A stretch of DNA of 60,000 nucleotides from Nematostella vectensis (lineage: Eukaryota; Cnidaria; Anthozoa; Actiniaria; Edwardsiidae), in contig NC_064036.1 in NCBI RefSeq assembly GCF_932526225.1, positions 7,697,519 to 7,757,518 on the forward strand. The letters run 5' to 3'. A program made the position numbers and the translations under genes. Positions 1 to 10,600 of this stretch are shown in pieces. The notes below the pieces were generated by a model that was not told the origin of the DNA, did not search any database, and was given only the letters and a program-made list of their open reading frames with translations. Position 1 is the stretch's first letter. The number at the start of each line of letters is the position of its first letter.

Positions 1-103
1 AGACCATTGACTTACTGGCAACCAAAAATGTAGACTATCTACAACAGTAACAATGTATTTTCATAAGAGTGAAATATAAGTATCTAGACCTATATCTATA
101 GAA

Positions 104-270
104 ACAAAAAGCCCAAACTGTCGTGATCTATTACCAGAACAATGAATACAATACACCAAAAACTGGAATTCGACTCTGCCAAATTTGCGTCTTTAATAAG
201 ACTTCCTCAGGGAGAAGAAGTCTTTTTAAAGACGAAAATTTGGCAGGGTTGAATGGTGTTTTGTATACCT
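104..270. mobile_element. Foldback MITE copy A, in BCAS2 intron 1
   Basis: A foldback element. The segment with ctctgccaaatttgcgtctt (about 175-194) is followed by its near reverse complement, aaagacgaaaatttggcag (about 227-245). The outer part, caaaaagcccaaactgtcgt (about 105-124), recurs as its reverse complement near 5555-5580. It belongs to the same family as copy B at 5441-5589. The flanks share an acctatatcta direct repeat, which may be a target duplication. No coding capacity is seen. Confidence 0.6.
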
Positions 271-329
271 ATATCTAGATATCAAATGTCATCTATCGCA
301 TAGCTTCGTGAATGACGAGTATTTCTCAC

Positions 330-410
330 CATTTCCCGTACTCCTGGTTCTTCATAACCTTGATCATAGTAAGGCAAAGCGTCTGGGGCGACCTCATGGA
401 ACGACGCCAT
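330..410 (-). CDS. BCAS2: BCAS2/SPF27 orthologue, first coding exon (gene runs off the left edge)
   Basis: This is the start of the gene for the spliceosome protein BCAS2 (SPF27), a nuclear coiled-coil subunit of the Prp19/CDC5L complex used in pre-mRNA splicing. The ATG is at 410-408 on the minus strand. The 27 codons contain the segment DALPYYDQGYEEPGVRE, which aligns almost residue for residue with the conserved N-terminus of animal BCAS2 (DALPYFDQGYEAPGVRE in human). The exon ends in phase 0 at the donor ATG|GTGAGA. The DNA from 1 to 329 holds no matching second exon and carries a foldback repeat, so the remaining exons must lie outside the window. Only about 12 percent of the usual ~225-aa protein is present. 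The start is supported by the ATGGCG context and by alignment to the known N-terminus. I am confident of the family. Confidence 0.88.
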
Positions 411-900
411 CTTGGATTTAGACTATTTTACCCATGATGCTGGTGGGGTGAAAAAAGACCACAGGGCACCCATAGATGGCCAGTCTAGGATATACGAGTA
501 TGACAACGAGTACGGAGACGGTAGAAAGCAATGAAATTAATTTGAAAATTAAAAGGCCGCACGTGTAAAAAGGGGCGAATGTGTTGTCCGAGCAGCGGCT
601 CATAAGTAGGTGCAATCATCTTCCCCACATTCTGGTACTATATAGGTGTCACGGCGTTTCCGAGGATCAGGCCATTTTTAGACGCGCGTGCACGAACGGG
701 CCAATCAGTTACGTTTACGTTGGTCGTGCGCGAGATTGTCGTGAGGCTGATCCGAGCTACTTCCCCGTGGCGGGCGACAGTCCCCGATGAGCTTGCCGTA
801 ACCAGGTAACGTAGTCGGGCACACAGAAACGAGCTGAAAATCGAGGCTTCTTTTAGTTGCAGAATGCTAGAATTTCGGAGCAAATTCAGAATACAGAGTT
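411..900. promoter_or_regulatory. Putative BCAS2 upstream/promoter region
   Basis: This is the 490 bases upstream of the BCAS2 ATG (which reads leftward). The stretch from about 640 to 830 is richer in G+C than its surroundings and contains several CpGs, a CCAAT-type sequence (ccaatcag near 701) and a cacgtg E-box (about 560). I see no TATA box near the ATG and no convincing coding sequence. The promoter assignment rests only on position and composition. Confidence 0.35.
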
Positions 901-929
901 TAAAATGGGACTACACTTAACCGCCATTT

Positions 930-1086
930 CTACAGGGGCGTAGCGAGGGGGGTGGCTTGGCCCCCCCCCTTTTAGAAGCCAAAAATACAGTAAATGCATG
1001 AGATATTATCTAAAATACAGAAGAAAATGCATTGAAAGTCCCTTTTAGGCCCCCTCCTGTTAAAAATCCTGGCTACGCCGCTGTTC
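930..1086. repeat. Foldback repeat with ggggcgtagc / ggctacgccg ends
   Basis: The left end reads caggggcgtagcgagg and the right end reads cctggctacgccgctg, forming imperfect terminal inverted repeats about 150 bp apart. The interior is C-rich then AT-rich and noncoding. This end type is widespread in animal genomes as short nonautonomous elements; the class is not determined here. Confidence 0.5.
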
Positions 1087-3400
1087 TAAAATAGCGTCTA
1101 TAAAAATTACCCAGAAGACCCTGGGAAGAGGGGTTGTGTCAACTCTAGCCAACTTCAGGTAAAACAAGAAACTCTTTTCTATCCGACTCGATTTATTGTT
1201 GTTTTTTTTGTTACCTTCTTTTCAGTTTTGAATTCCAATGTACCCACTGGACATAGGCACGAAGGACTCATAAATAGTGCGAGCCTCGGTTTCAGGCGAA
1301 CTGTTCGTTAATGCGCCCTTGTGGCCAGAGCGCATAACAGAATTCGAAACTGGACTAAGTTCCTGGGGCAAAACAAAACAGCTTTTTTCTCTATATATGT
1401 AAAGGTTCGATTTGTCTTTTTTTTTTTTTTGAACATGGGTCAGTCTCTCGTGGTCTTTTGGGAAACTCAAATCATTGACTGTTTCCTTAATAAACTTAGT
1501 TACGTTACTATATTAGCCTTGTGTGTTTTTAAGGGGAATTGTGGTGCAGAAAGGGGTTTAGTCACTCTAGAGATATCGGGGATAGGGGTTGGGCATTCAA
1601 AAACATAAAAGGATTCCAGAATTGTCCCATTGCGTCCCGTGTGGGTGCAGTTCCAGACTTTTGTCAAACAAATGCATTATGTATTTTTTATTAAAAACGT
1701 GGAAAATGCCATATATCAATAAAACCACACTATGAATATATTCATTACAAATTGTGTGGCGTAAAATAATATTAAAAATTGTAGTCGGTTGCTAAAAACG
1801 ATATTATAACTCAAGAATTTTACTTTATACAACTCATTGCTAAACCAAGAATGGCAAAGGAAAGGAGCTATAAAATTATAGGGGTCACACAACAAATAAA
1901 CTTGGCAGGACCTCTTACGAAACACCGCTACTTAAATCGGTGAAATGTATCGAGTAACAATAAAAACAACGAGAACAAACAAAAACCACCCCATTAACAT
2001 AAGCTCGGTTCACACTTGCGGGCAAAGTTGCAACGTTACCTTGTAAAATCCAAACGAAAACGAAATTACTTTGTTGGTATCCAAGACATGAAAAACGGCA
2101 CCAAAGCAACTAAAATTCATGATAACAGTACTGTAACTGCATTACTGTTGAATTCATTTTACTGATAAGTTACAGAAATTAATTTAGGCAAGTGAGTGTT
2201 GTCTATTATGTAGAGGAGTGCATGGAACAAAATTTCACATAAAAAAATATATTTTTCACCATTATATGACTAATAAATAACTTTCTCAAATGAACTTTAA
2301 AATGAAATGGAGGCATTTTTGCCAATGAAATTGTGTATTGAATTCAGAGTAAATCTTGCTGATTTCAAATTCTGATGTTGCTATAAGCAATACTTGTTCA
2401 TATAAACGATCAAGTACACTAAAATGGGCATGACGAAATGGTCAAATCAAACGCTTGTCAACACACTAATATTAATTTACACATCTCACTCTTAAATGAA
2501 AGTTGCCAAACGTTCTGACAACAAGTTTTTTCAAGTTACTTGACAAGTTGGAAAATCCTGCTTCAAATAGAGCTTTGCTCTTACAGGGAAACGAAAAAAA
2601 AAACATATAAGTACATAATGAACTGCATTTTGTCTTCAACTACATAAATATAACAATATCTGACAAGCAATGATGTTCAAGGTCACGTGTTACGCTAGGT
2701 ACCAAAAATTACGTCACGTAACCATCCGGGGGATTCTTTTGCATCTATACGCGTACAAGCTCAATTCTTTCCTTGACTGGGCACACGAAGCATGACGTCA
2801 TGCACGGCATGATTGCGGGCTCATACGTATTCCCTGTAAAAACGAAGTATTTATTGGATCAGACGACAAATGTCGCGAAAAATCATGACACATTATGCAT
2901 GTTTAATTTAGGTGAAAAAAAAAAAAAAAAACGGACTGGGTTTTCAGTGACGTCACATAACTAAACACGGGGAACCGAAAGCACAGGATACCCGAAAAGG
3001 GCTGGGGAAGCAGAATAGGAAGGTTGAGCAAGGAAGTGTGGATAGTTTTATGTTTTATGAAAAATAGAGCATAATCACGAACGGGGAAAAAAGTTCAACC
3101 ATGTTATTTAAAGCAGGAGACCAACAATAACAACCAGGTATTGCGGCCTCCTTTAATTGACACCTTAACTTAGTCACACTTTGTGGAGAAAATTGTGTTC
3201 ACTTTAATTAATGAAATGTATTTAAAATATATACATCTGATGGGAAAGACTCGAGAAAACAGGGAACAAAATCTCTATTCCGTAGGTCGGGCCTGCGCAC
3301 GCTCTGAGCTTTGTGTCTTTGGGAGAGACGCCAAGAATCTTTCCCATGAGATACAGCAGTTAGAGTTGACGGGTTAGTTTGTGGTTTGGGCTAGCCTAGC
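1087..3400. other. AT-rich intergenic DNA, no gene seen
   Basis: I found no ORF with splice support or recognisable similarity here. The region contains homopolymer runs (T near 1420, A near 2920) and two TGACGTCA-type sites (about 2796 and 2949). The short ORFs present have low-complexity translations and are taken as chance. Confidence 0.5.
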
Positions 3401-3411
3401 TAACTATTTTG

Positions 3412-3830
3412 CTGCGTAAAGCTGAAACACGGGATTGGCTTGTGGCGCCAAAGGCCGTATACTCAGGCTAGTTTGCAGCGTAAAGCTGTCCACACGGGGT
3501 TAGTTTGCGGCTTAAGGACGTCCACACGGTGTTAGTTTGCGGCGTAAGGCCGTCCACACGGTGTTAGTTTGCGGCGTAAGGCCGTTCACACGAGGTTAGT
3601 TTGCAGCTTAAGGCCGTTCACACGGCGTTAGTTTGCGGCGTAAGGCCGTCCACACGGGGTTATTTTGCGGCGTTAGGCCGTCCACACCGTGTTAGTTTGT
3701 CGCGTAAGGCCGTTCACACGGTTTTAGTTTGCGGCGTAAGGCCGTCCACACGGTGTTAGTTTGCGGTGTTAAGGCCGTTCACACGGGGTTAGTTTGCGGC
3801 ATAAGGCCGTCCACACGGTGTTAGTTTCCA
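3412..3830. repeat. 32-bp minisatellite, about 12-13 copies
   Basis: Tandem repeat with core gtttgcggcgtaaggccgtc plus cacacgg and ttag, with a period of 32 bp. The copies differ by point changes (cttaagg, gtcgcg, gttaggcc). The left edge is degenerate from about 3412 and the right edge breaks off within ttagtttccacacacc near 3828. It lies in intergenic DNA between BCAS2 and PLEKHG5, and no ORF runs through it. Confidence 0.85.
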
Positions 3831-5426
3831 CACACCAAATACCTGGTGGTAGCTGCATTCAACTGTGTGTCCTGCTTCAGCTAAAAGAAAGGTAATTCCG
3901 CACGGAGTAAGCGAATGTCTGGACCAGAACACCTCGCGAACAACCTCATTGACAAATTATCGATGCCAATATCAAAAGTGCATTCAGAAATACATTTTCC
4001 GAGTGTAAACAATTGTAAATAAGGTGCAGACGTAAACACCACGAACGTGCGAACATCGAACGGTGCAGGAAAAACGTTCAGTGCGCAGGTATTTGTCAAT
4101 TAGGATAAATGAAAACCTTTGAAACAACCTATCAATGAGCGTGCGAATAAACGAACTTGATTGCTATAACATAATGATACAGAATATCCGTACTCTAGTA
4201 TACCAATGAAGTATCTTTTGAATCTCTTGAGTACGCAATCACTAAGCGAAAGAAGATAAAATTTAGGGATTGTGGCCGCCGGGTAGGGGTTAACCGTATA
4301 ACAGATGAACCACTACAAAGTCCTAACTCAGGGATTATACTTCAGTTAGTTAATTAAATAGGTCCAGTAGCCGTGCAAGGTGTTGTTTGGTGTTATGAGT
4401 GAGGAGAACGCGAACGGACACAAAGTGCGACACTTTAAGGTGAGTTTTATTTCAAACACATAAAAATGTATTATACAAATCTTATTTACAATGGCCCACC
4501 AATCAGAGCATTTCTCCTATAAAAGAAAATGCTAGAGAAATGACATCACTGAATGATGAACTATTGATTGTTATGCATGCATTCTTAACAAACGCACTTC
4601 CGATCTTTTAAAAAAGTATAAATTATTTCACCTTTTAATATATGTATAAAGCAATCATGTCAAGATATTTATTTATCATGTGGATTTATTTCTAACTTTA
4701 CTTTTTAGAGATTTTTTTATGGCTATTCAAGTGACTGCCAACATTTTCCCAAGCTTTGCACTTTCGTTCGGTACTGGAATCGCTTGTGGTCAGTTCTCGC
4801 GCATGCGCTTTGCGGCCTAGGCGCGTCTTCGCTAAATAATGATAAAACAGACATGCGTTAAGTAGAAAAGCGAGGCATTATATTTTAAAGCGTTTTCTTC
4901 AGATTAATTTATCATCTTCCATTAGTAGATCCGTTCATTTGTGCATGGATCTGCTTTAAAGAACACAAAATAATGTCATTTAAAAAAACATAAGCGATAA
5001 AATCATCAAGACAATTCTTAGTTTCGTTCATTACAATTGTCAAGGCTGTTTATCGTATGCAATACTTTAAATCATAACACCCTAAGGTTTAAGATTATTA
5101 AAAAAATACTTCAAGTTATAGTATGTTAGTGTCAACAATTTACAATTTATTGCAATTAAAATCCCCGCATCTACGGGTAGTTATCATCATAAAGAGCAGA
5201 ACTGGTTTAAAGGAGGATTTGGTAAGAATGTGAATTGAAGGACCGAGTGGTGCAGACAGATAAGAATACAAGTGCATCAAGACGTCACACAATACGAAAA
5301 CAAGTGACGTAACATAAATTCATCGAACATTGGTTCGATGCGATTGCGCATCAGCAAAAAGAACTTGTGTTCTGAGCATGCCCGAAAACGTCGAAACAAA
5401 ATAGGACAAAATAGTTCTCTATATAT
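3831..5426. other. Intergenic DNA downstream of PLEKHG5, nothing recognised
   Basis: AT-rich sequence without long ORFs. No RNA gene or element could be recognised between the minisatellite and the foldback element. Confidence 0.4.
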
Positions 5427-5440
5427 AATGAGTATGCAGT

Positions 5441-5589
5441 ACACCAAAAACTGGTTTTCGACTCTGCCAAATTTTCGTCTTTAATAAGACTTCTTTAGGG
5501 CTTTTTCTGCCCGATTATCAGTTTTTGGTGGATTGTATTCATTCTTCTGGTTCACGAACACAACAATTTGGGCTTTTTGTATTTATTCG
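5441..5589. mobile_element. Foldback MITE copy B with 14-bp flanking direct repeats
   Basis: The element opens with acaccaaaaactgg and closes with a reverse-complement version, cagtttttggtg, followed by a subterminal stretch ending in aatttgggctttttgt. Exact 14-bp direct repeats, taatgagtatgcag, flank it at 5427-5440 and 5590-5603 and look like a target-site duplication. It shares its arms with copy A at about 104-270. Confidence 0.65.
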
Positions 5590-5778
5590 TAATGAGTATG
5601 CAGAGAGCAGTTTCAGATTGCCGTAGTCGAAAAGCTGTATTCACATGCGCAAATGTGCAATAAGCAAAAGATAAATCTGTAAACAATCGTTACCAGTGTG
5701 TGCCGACGTTAGTGAACATGTCTTTTGGAGTTCAGTATTACGCGCATGCTCAGAACAAGACTACCTTGCTAGCAAGTT

Positions 5779-5784
5779 TTTATT
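5779..5784 (-). terminator. Candidate PLEKHG5 polyadenylation signal
   Basis: AATAAA on the minus strand lies about 75 bases past the PLEKHG5 stop codon. It is the nearest canonical hexamer and would give a very short 3' UTR. Confidence 0.45.
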
Positions 5785-5858
5785 TTAGTGAACCAGTTAA
5801 ACTATGACGTCATACTCCTTCAAACCGGAAATTACGCAATATTCCCCGACAATGATAC

Positions 5859-7670
5859 TTACGATGACTCCAGCATTAATGATTCCTTGAGGTACAGTCT
5901 AGTTGCTTTCCTCTTGTCGATGTTCGGTCCCGAAGCAATCCCATCTTTCAGTTCGCTTCGGCTCTTACTGCGGCCAAGTCGAAATCTCGAAACTTTGCGC
6001 TCGGGCTTATTTCGATCGTCAGTCGGATCCGAGCTCAATCGTTCGGCTCGATGAGCGTTTTCCGATCTTTCACGAGTCAGATCACGTCCTATGCTAAGTA
6101 AATCTGATAATGACATGCTCTTTTTTCGCGACCTATCGAGCGAGCCGCTCGGTGGTGAGAGTCTCCTACTCGAGTCAGGGGATTCTCTTCTCGGTGACGG
6201 GAAATCGCTACTCGTCGGTGTCTCCGGAGAAGACAAATCGAGCGATGAGTAGTGTTGCCGATCGGCTTTCACTGGAAGCCGAGATACCTCCGAATGGCTT
6301 CGTCGAGGTGTCCGTTGTTGGAGCGACTCCCGAGGACTTTCTCTCGGAGAGTACTCGGCATCAGGTGACGAGGTTCGTGAGTCTTCGGTCACACGATGAG
6401 ACTCAAAGCGTTCGAAGTCCGACTTTGAGCGCATCAAAGTGTCAGGCCGCGGCTTGCGTGAAATGACTGGCGATGAGCGCCTGGGCAGTGTAGTGCGCTT
6501 GCGCGGAGCCTCGGCGCTATTCGATCCACTGTTGATAGCCGACTGAAGCTTTTGCTGAGCGATCAAAGGCGATTTGATCTGCGGCGCTTGTTTAGTCGTG
6601 GTGGTTGGGGGAGCGTGCTTTAAAGAATATTCTAGAGACTCGGAGAGCGATTGCAAAGCCCGTAATCCCGGGCTGCCAGTAACGCGCGCAGTGCTCCTCC
6701 GTGGAAACGTTGCCGACTTAGACTCGTCTACTCCGACTTCATCTTCGCCTTCTACACGAAAACGCTTTTCGGGGGCCGAGACTGACCGTCCGACCGGCCT
6801 AGATGGCGACCCGAGCGAGCTGTCTGCTTCCGAGCTATTATCGATTGATGAGTTAGGGTAGCCTCTCATTGGATCCGAATATTCTCTCCGAGGAGAGTCC
6901 GACTCACTATACAAGTTGTTGTCACAGTCTTTTGCCTCAGCCGAGGCCTTAACGGATGGACACGAGCCGCTCTCGGAACCCGAAGCCAGCCCCTCGGTTG
7001 AATAAGCCGACGAACTTGTCAAAGAAGTTGACGGCGCGAGAGGCAATCCTTCCGTATAAAATGCCTCAGATGAAGTCCGTCGTTTTGGAGGACTTCGCGG
7101 TTCCGAACAAGATCGGGATAAAGCCGCCGCTGGATCAACCTTCGGGCGTTCCTTTGGCGGGTCGGACGACGATCGTGCAACTTTCGGAGCAGAATCGGCC
7201 CGTAATCGTCCAACGTCCGGATTCACAGGAGGAATTTTTCGAATCTCATCCGTGCCCGTATCGACTACAATCTCCGGGCCTAGTCCGTGTAAATCAGTCA
7301 ATGACGAAACTCGTTTAGAGAGCTTGTTATTGATCCTTTCTCCGAAAGACATTTTCCTCGTTGGTGGTTGGTTCGCGCCGTCATTCCGGTCGTCTCGATC
7401 GAGCACAACTTTACTGTTTGAACTCAGAGAGGTTTCGGAGCGATACCGCGGTATAGGGGGAGGCTGAAAGCTCTCGTTTAGCCCCATCTCGTCATCCGAG
7501 TCCATCGACTCCATGGAGATGATGGAGTGCGAAGATCCTCGGCGCTGTTCCCGGATGTAGTTCCCAGGCGCCACAAGTTTGGACGGGCTGAGAAGCTCAC
7601 TCGAGTCGCTCTCAAGGCGCGAGCCCATTGTAGCCGTGCCCTGGCCTAGCTTAGCGACCAACAGGAGTTT
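5859..7670 (-). CDS. PLEKHG5: PLEKHG5 last exon: long Ser/Arg/Pro-rich C-terminal tail
   Basis: A single 1812-bp exon encodes the last 603 residues. The tail is rich in RSxS, SPRR and SSP sequences, so it is probably disordered and heavily phosphorylated, with several RxxS sites that could bind 14-3-3. Short conserved-looking islands are KKSMSLSDLLSIGRD and the end RLYLKESLMLESS; the latter resembles the LYRIRTTLLLNSTL end of human PLEKHG5. The G+C content of this exon is far above that of the surrounding introns. The opposite strand shows open frames of up to 120 codons here, which are composition shadows. Confidence 0.9.
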   Translation of the reverse strand, partial: KLLLVAKLGQGTATMGSRLESDSSELLSPSKLVAPGNYIREQRRGSSHSIISMESMDSDDEMGLNESFQPPPIPRYRSETSLSSNSKVVLDRDDRNDGANQPPTRKMSFGERINNKLSKRVSSLTDLHGLGPEIVVDTGTDEIRKIPPVNPDVGRLRADSAPKVARSSSDPPKERPKVDPAAALSRSCSEPRSPPKRRTSSEAFYTEGLPLAPSTSLTSSSAYSTEGLASGSESGSCPSVKASAEAKDCDNNLYSESDSPRREYSDPMRGYPNSSIDNSSEADSSLGSPSRPVGRSVSAPEKRFRVEGEDEVGVDESKSATFPRRSTARVTGSPGLRALQSLSESLEYSLKHAPPTTTTKQAPQIKSPLIAQQKLQSAINSGSNSAEAPRKRTTLPRRSSPVISRKPRPDTLMRSKSDFERFESHRVTEDSRTSSPDAEYSPRESPRESLQQRTPRRSHSEVSRLPVKADRQHYSSLDLSSPETPTSSDFPSPRRESPDSSRRLSPPSGSLDRSRKKSMSLSDLLSIGRDLTRERSENAHRAERLSSDPTDDRNKPERKVSRFRLGRSKSRSELKDGIASGPNIDKRKATRLYLKESLMLESS

Positions 7671-10600
7671 CTGCAAATTAAAACACACGCTCGCTTAGAC
7701 GAGGCAATTCCTGCAACTTGCAACGCAAGTGAAACACCCCCTTCAACTTGCAATGGATTTTTTGTTGCGATGTGAGTTGCAAAATAAAAGGAGAATTGAA
7801 ACAGCTTTGACACAACTTTTCGACCTTCCGCAACTTGCGAGAAAAATTGCTATGTATCATGTTTCTGCAACCTGCAATTTCTCCCATGTCATGGTTGCAT
7901 TGTTACAGGATAAATGGACTCGTGTAACATGCACTTTGGTAGCATGTGGCTATGAGTGTTATCAGGAGTGGTATGTGGTTCTGAGTGGTATGTGAAGGAA
8001 GTCCGTGAAGGATTATGGTGACGCGACGAGGTAACACCAAAACAATTTGAGTGCGCATGCCCTTTTATATTAGGATTAAGCGATAGAAATCTATTACGAC
8101 AAAATGGTCTACCTGTGCCTTCCTTATGGCGTCCATCCATTGAGTCTGGTCAGCGTTCGATCCCTGTAGCGCGAACGCGTGTACGACTGTGTTGTACTCG
8201 TTTACATACACGAGGAGAAACGTCCCTGCGAATAAGACACAAAATATATTACAGATCAAAAGAAGTGTGCAGTAAAATCTTTCAACGTCTCACTTTAATT
8301 CACTGGTTAATAAAAAGAATTCATTAGGCAATAGACCAATAATGCTAACTACAGTAAACATCCGCATATAACCTAGAATTTTCAAGATTAGGATGAATAG
8401 TTTTTTTTTATAAATCAGGTTATAAATCAGGCTGTTTAGGTTCTTAATTGGTGCTTTTTTTTTCACATACACCGAACAATAACAGTTACTAGTCAGAACG
8501 CTTGCTGGCTTTAACATTACCAATCAATTCTGAACACAACATATAAGCCTATGTTGTATTTGACTACTTTGCCATGCACCAGATATTTATAAAAAATATT
8601 TTTTTCTTTCTTGTTATCAACCGTTAATCAGAAATTCAAATAAGAACCAATTCTTCCACACCAGACTGATTAGGTTCGTTTAAAGCGGGTATATACTGAC
8701 TGCCCAGAAAATGACTTCATATACCTGGGTCCTTTGAGGCGTGTACGTACAGCTTGTCTACCATCATGGGCTGTAAAAATGAACGACATGGTTATGTGGG
8801 TGCTGTGGGGCGTGATGACTGCTGTTTTGCGAACGAAAACTTAGCCCTGTCACATAGGTGCACATACGTACCGGTTTGATGACACGGTATTTGTCCGCCT
8901 TCTTGGGCTTCGTGATAAGCAGAAGGTCCGTGAACAGAAACACGTGAACATCCATCTGAAAATCAACAATTTTTTTAAGGTATATCAATTCCGACCGTCC
9001 GTTAAGATTCTAGAAAAGGCTTCGTTGAGGAGCCATCTGCCAGATTTTTTATTCAATAACTATGATTTCATTCGCGAGAGCTTCCACTTCTTGCATTACC
9101 TTGCCCTGTTTCTCGACAAGTCGAAGAGGTCCTTCATGAATAACACATCGCGGAATGTCCATGCCAGGAATGTGCTTCATCAGATCCAACGAGTTGTAGT
9201 TCACCAAGATCTACCGGGATTTTAAAAAAAGGAAACGCGCGTGAGGTCACGCAAAAAAAAGTCGATAGTCACGCAATATACCTACAAGTCTCATGTATTT
9301 AGCTAACTCAGTACTTTCTATAAGTCACTACTCTGGCTATAATTCAAACAAGCTAGACATAGTAAATTGTACCTTTTCCATCTCTTCGTTGACTGCTTCG
9401 ATGACCGTGTAGTTGTCTTGGATGCGATTGGCTACCGAGCGGAGTTTGTTTCGCTCGCACATTTCGCGCATAGCTCCATCCACTTTGCTTAGCAACGACT
9501 CCACCGTTAAAATCTGCACAGAGCAGGCAATGATGTTAACTAAATAAGTAAGACTGTGTCAAGCCATCAGGTAATTTCCCATACCATTTTCCAAATCCCC
9601 TCTTTCATCTCTTCGTCTTGTGTTTTCTTGTGAATGGCTTTGAGCAGAAGTGGGTACTTGGTTAGTCTTTGCATCGGTTTCACCAAATAGTCTGTGAGCT
9701 TGAGTCGGTTCGTGCAAAGCCGATGTTCTTCGCACCACTTAAAGGCAAGAAAAAGCAACAACATACAATTATGAATATGAAATATAAAGTTATTGTCACT
9801 GGAAAACGAGACACGTGTAATGGAGAATGTGGTATAAGTAAACTAAGAAAAGAAAAAAAAGAAGCTAAGTAATCTTACTTGATCAACTCGAACAAAATTG
9901 AAAATCTAGAACTATACTTACAGTTATGTATGTTCGAAAGTCTTCATTTTCAATGATTTTCTCTTTGAAGTACTTGAGACATCTACTTTCTTCCATACAG
10001 TAGGTTATGTACGGCTCGAATCTTTTATCGAACTGCAAAAAAAGACAACGCATGCTCGATAGAATGTTCCGCCCACGCGCTGATCACGTGCTCGTGACAG
10101 CGTTCTCACATCGGTTATACATATCTGATAGAGATTTGCACCATCTTCTATTGCAAAGCAAATAAGCGGGAGCTAAATGGTTTGTGAGAAATTCTAACAC
10201 ACACATTCATTCTATGAAATAACAGACTGGCGATGGGTCTGCAATTGAGTCATAACAGAGAGGAAGCCATTAACCAACAAATGCAACTCGGGAAATGTGG
10301 CGGACATGAAAAAGGTAAACTCGAGTAGACATGCACAGGTTATTTCTTGTCATAATAAATCATTTCTTACCATTGGAAAGGCCTCATTCATATCCATAGG
10401 ATTAAGAGGTTTACCAGTTTTCCTTGACTGAAAAAAAATCGGATACAATGAATTAGCACAAAGTTAAAAAAAAAAAACAAGTAAGTATAAGTTAAAACAA
10501 AATGTTGTTTCTTGGAGCGATGTAGAGTTGGCAAAAAGGCCTTACCTTTTCAGCCACCTCACAGAGGCAGTCCACCCAAAATGAGTAGTTTAATTCATAA

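Noticed and set aside
5903-7467. Plus-strand ORFs of 64-120 codons opposite the PLEKHG5 last exon
   Set aside because: Shadows of a G+C-rich real exon; no homology or splice support.
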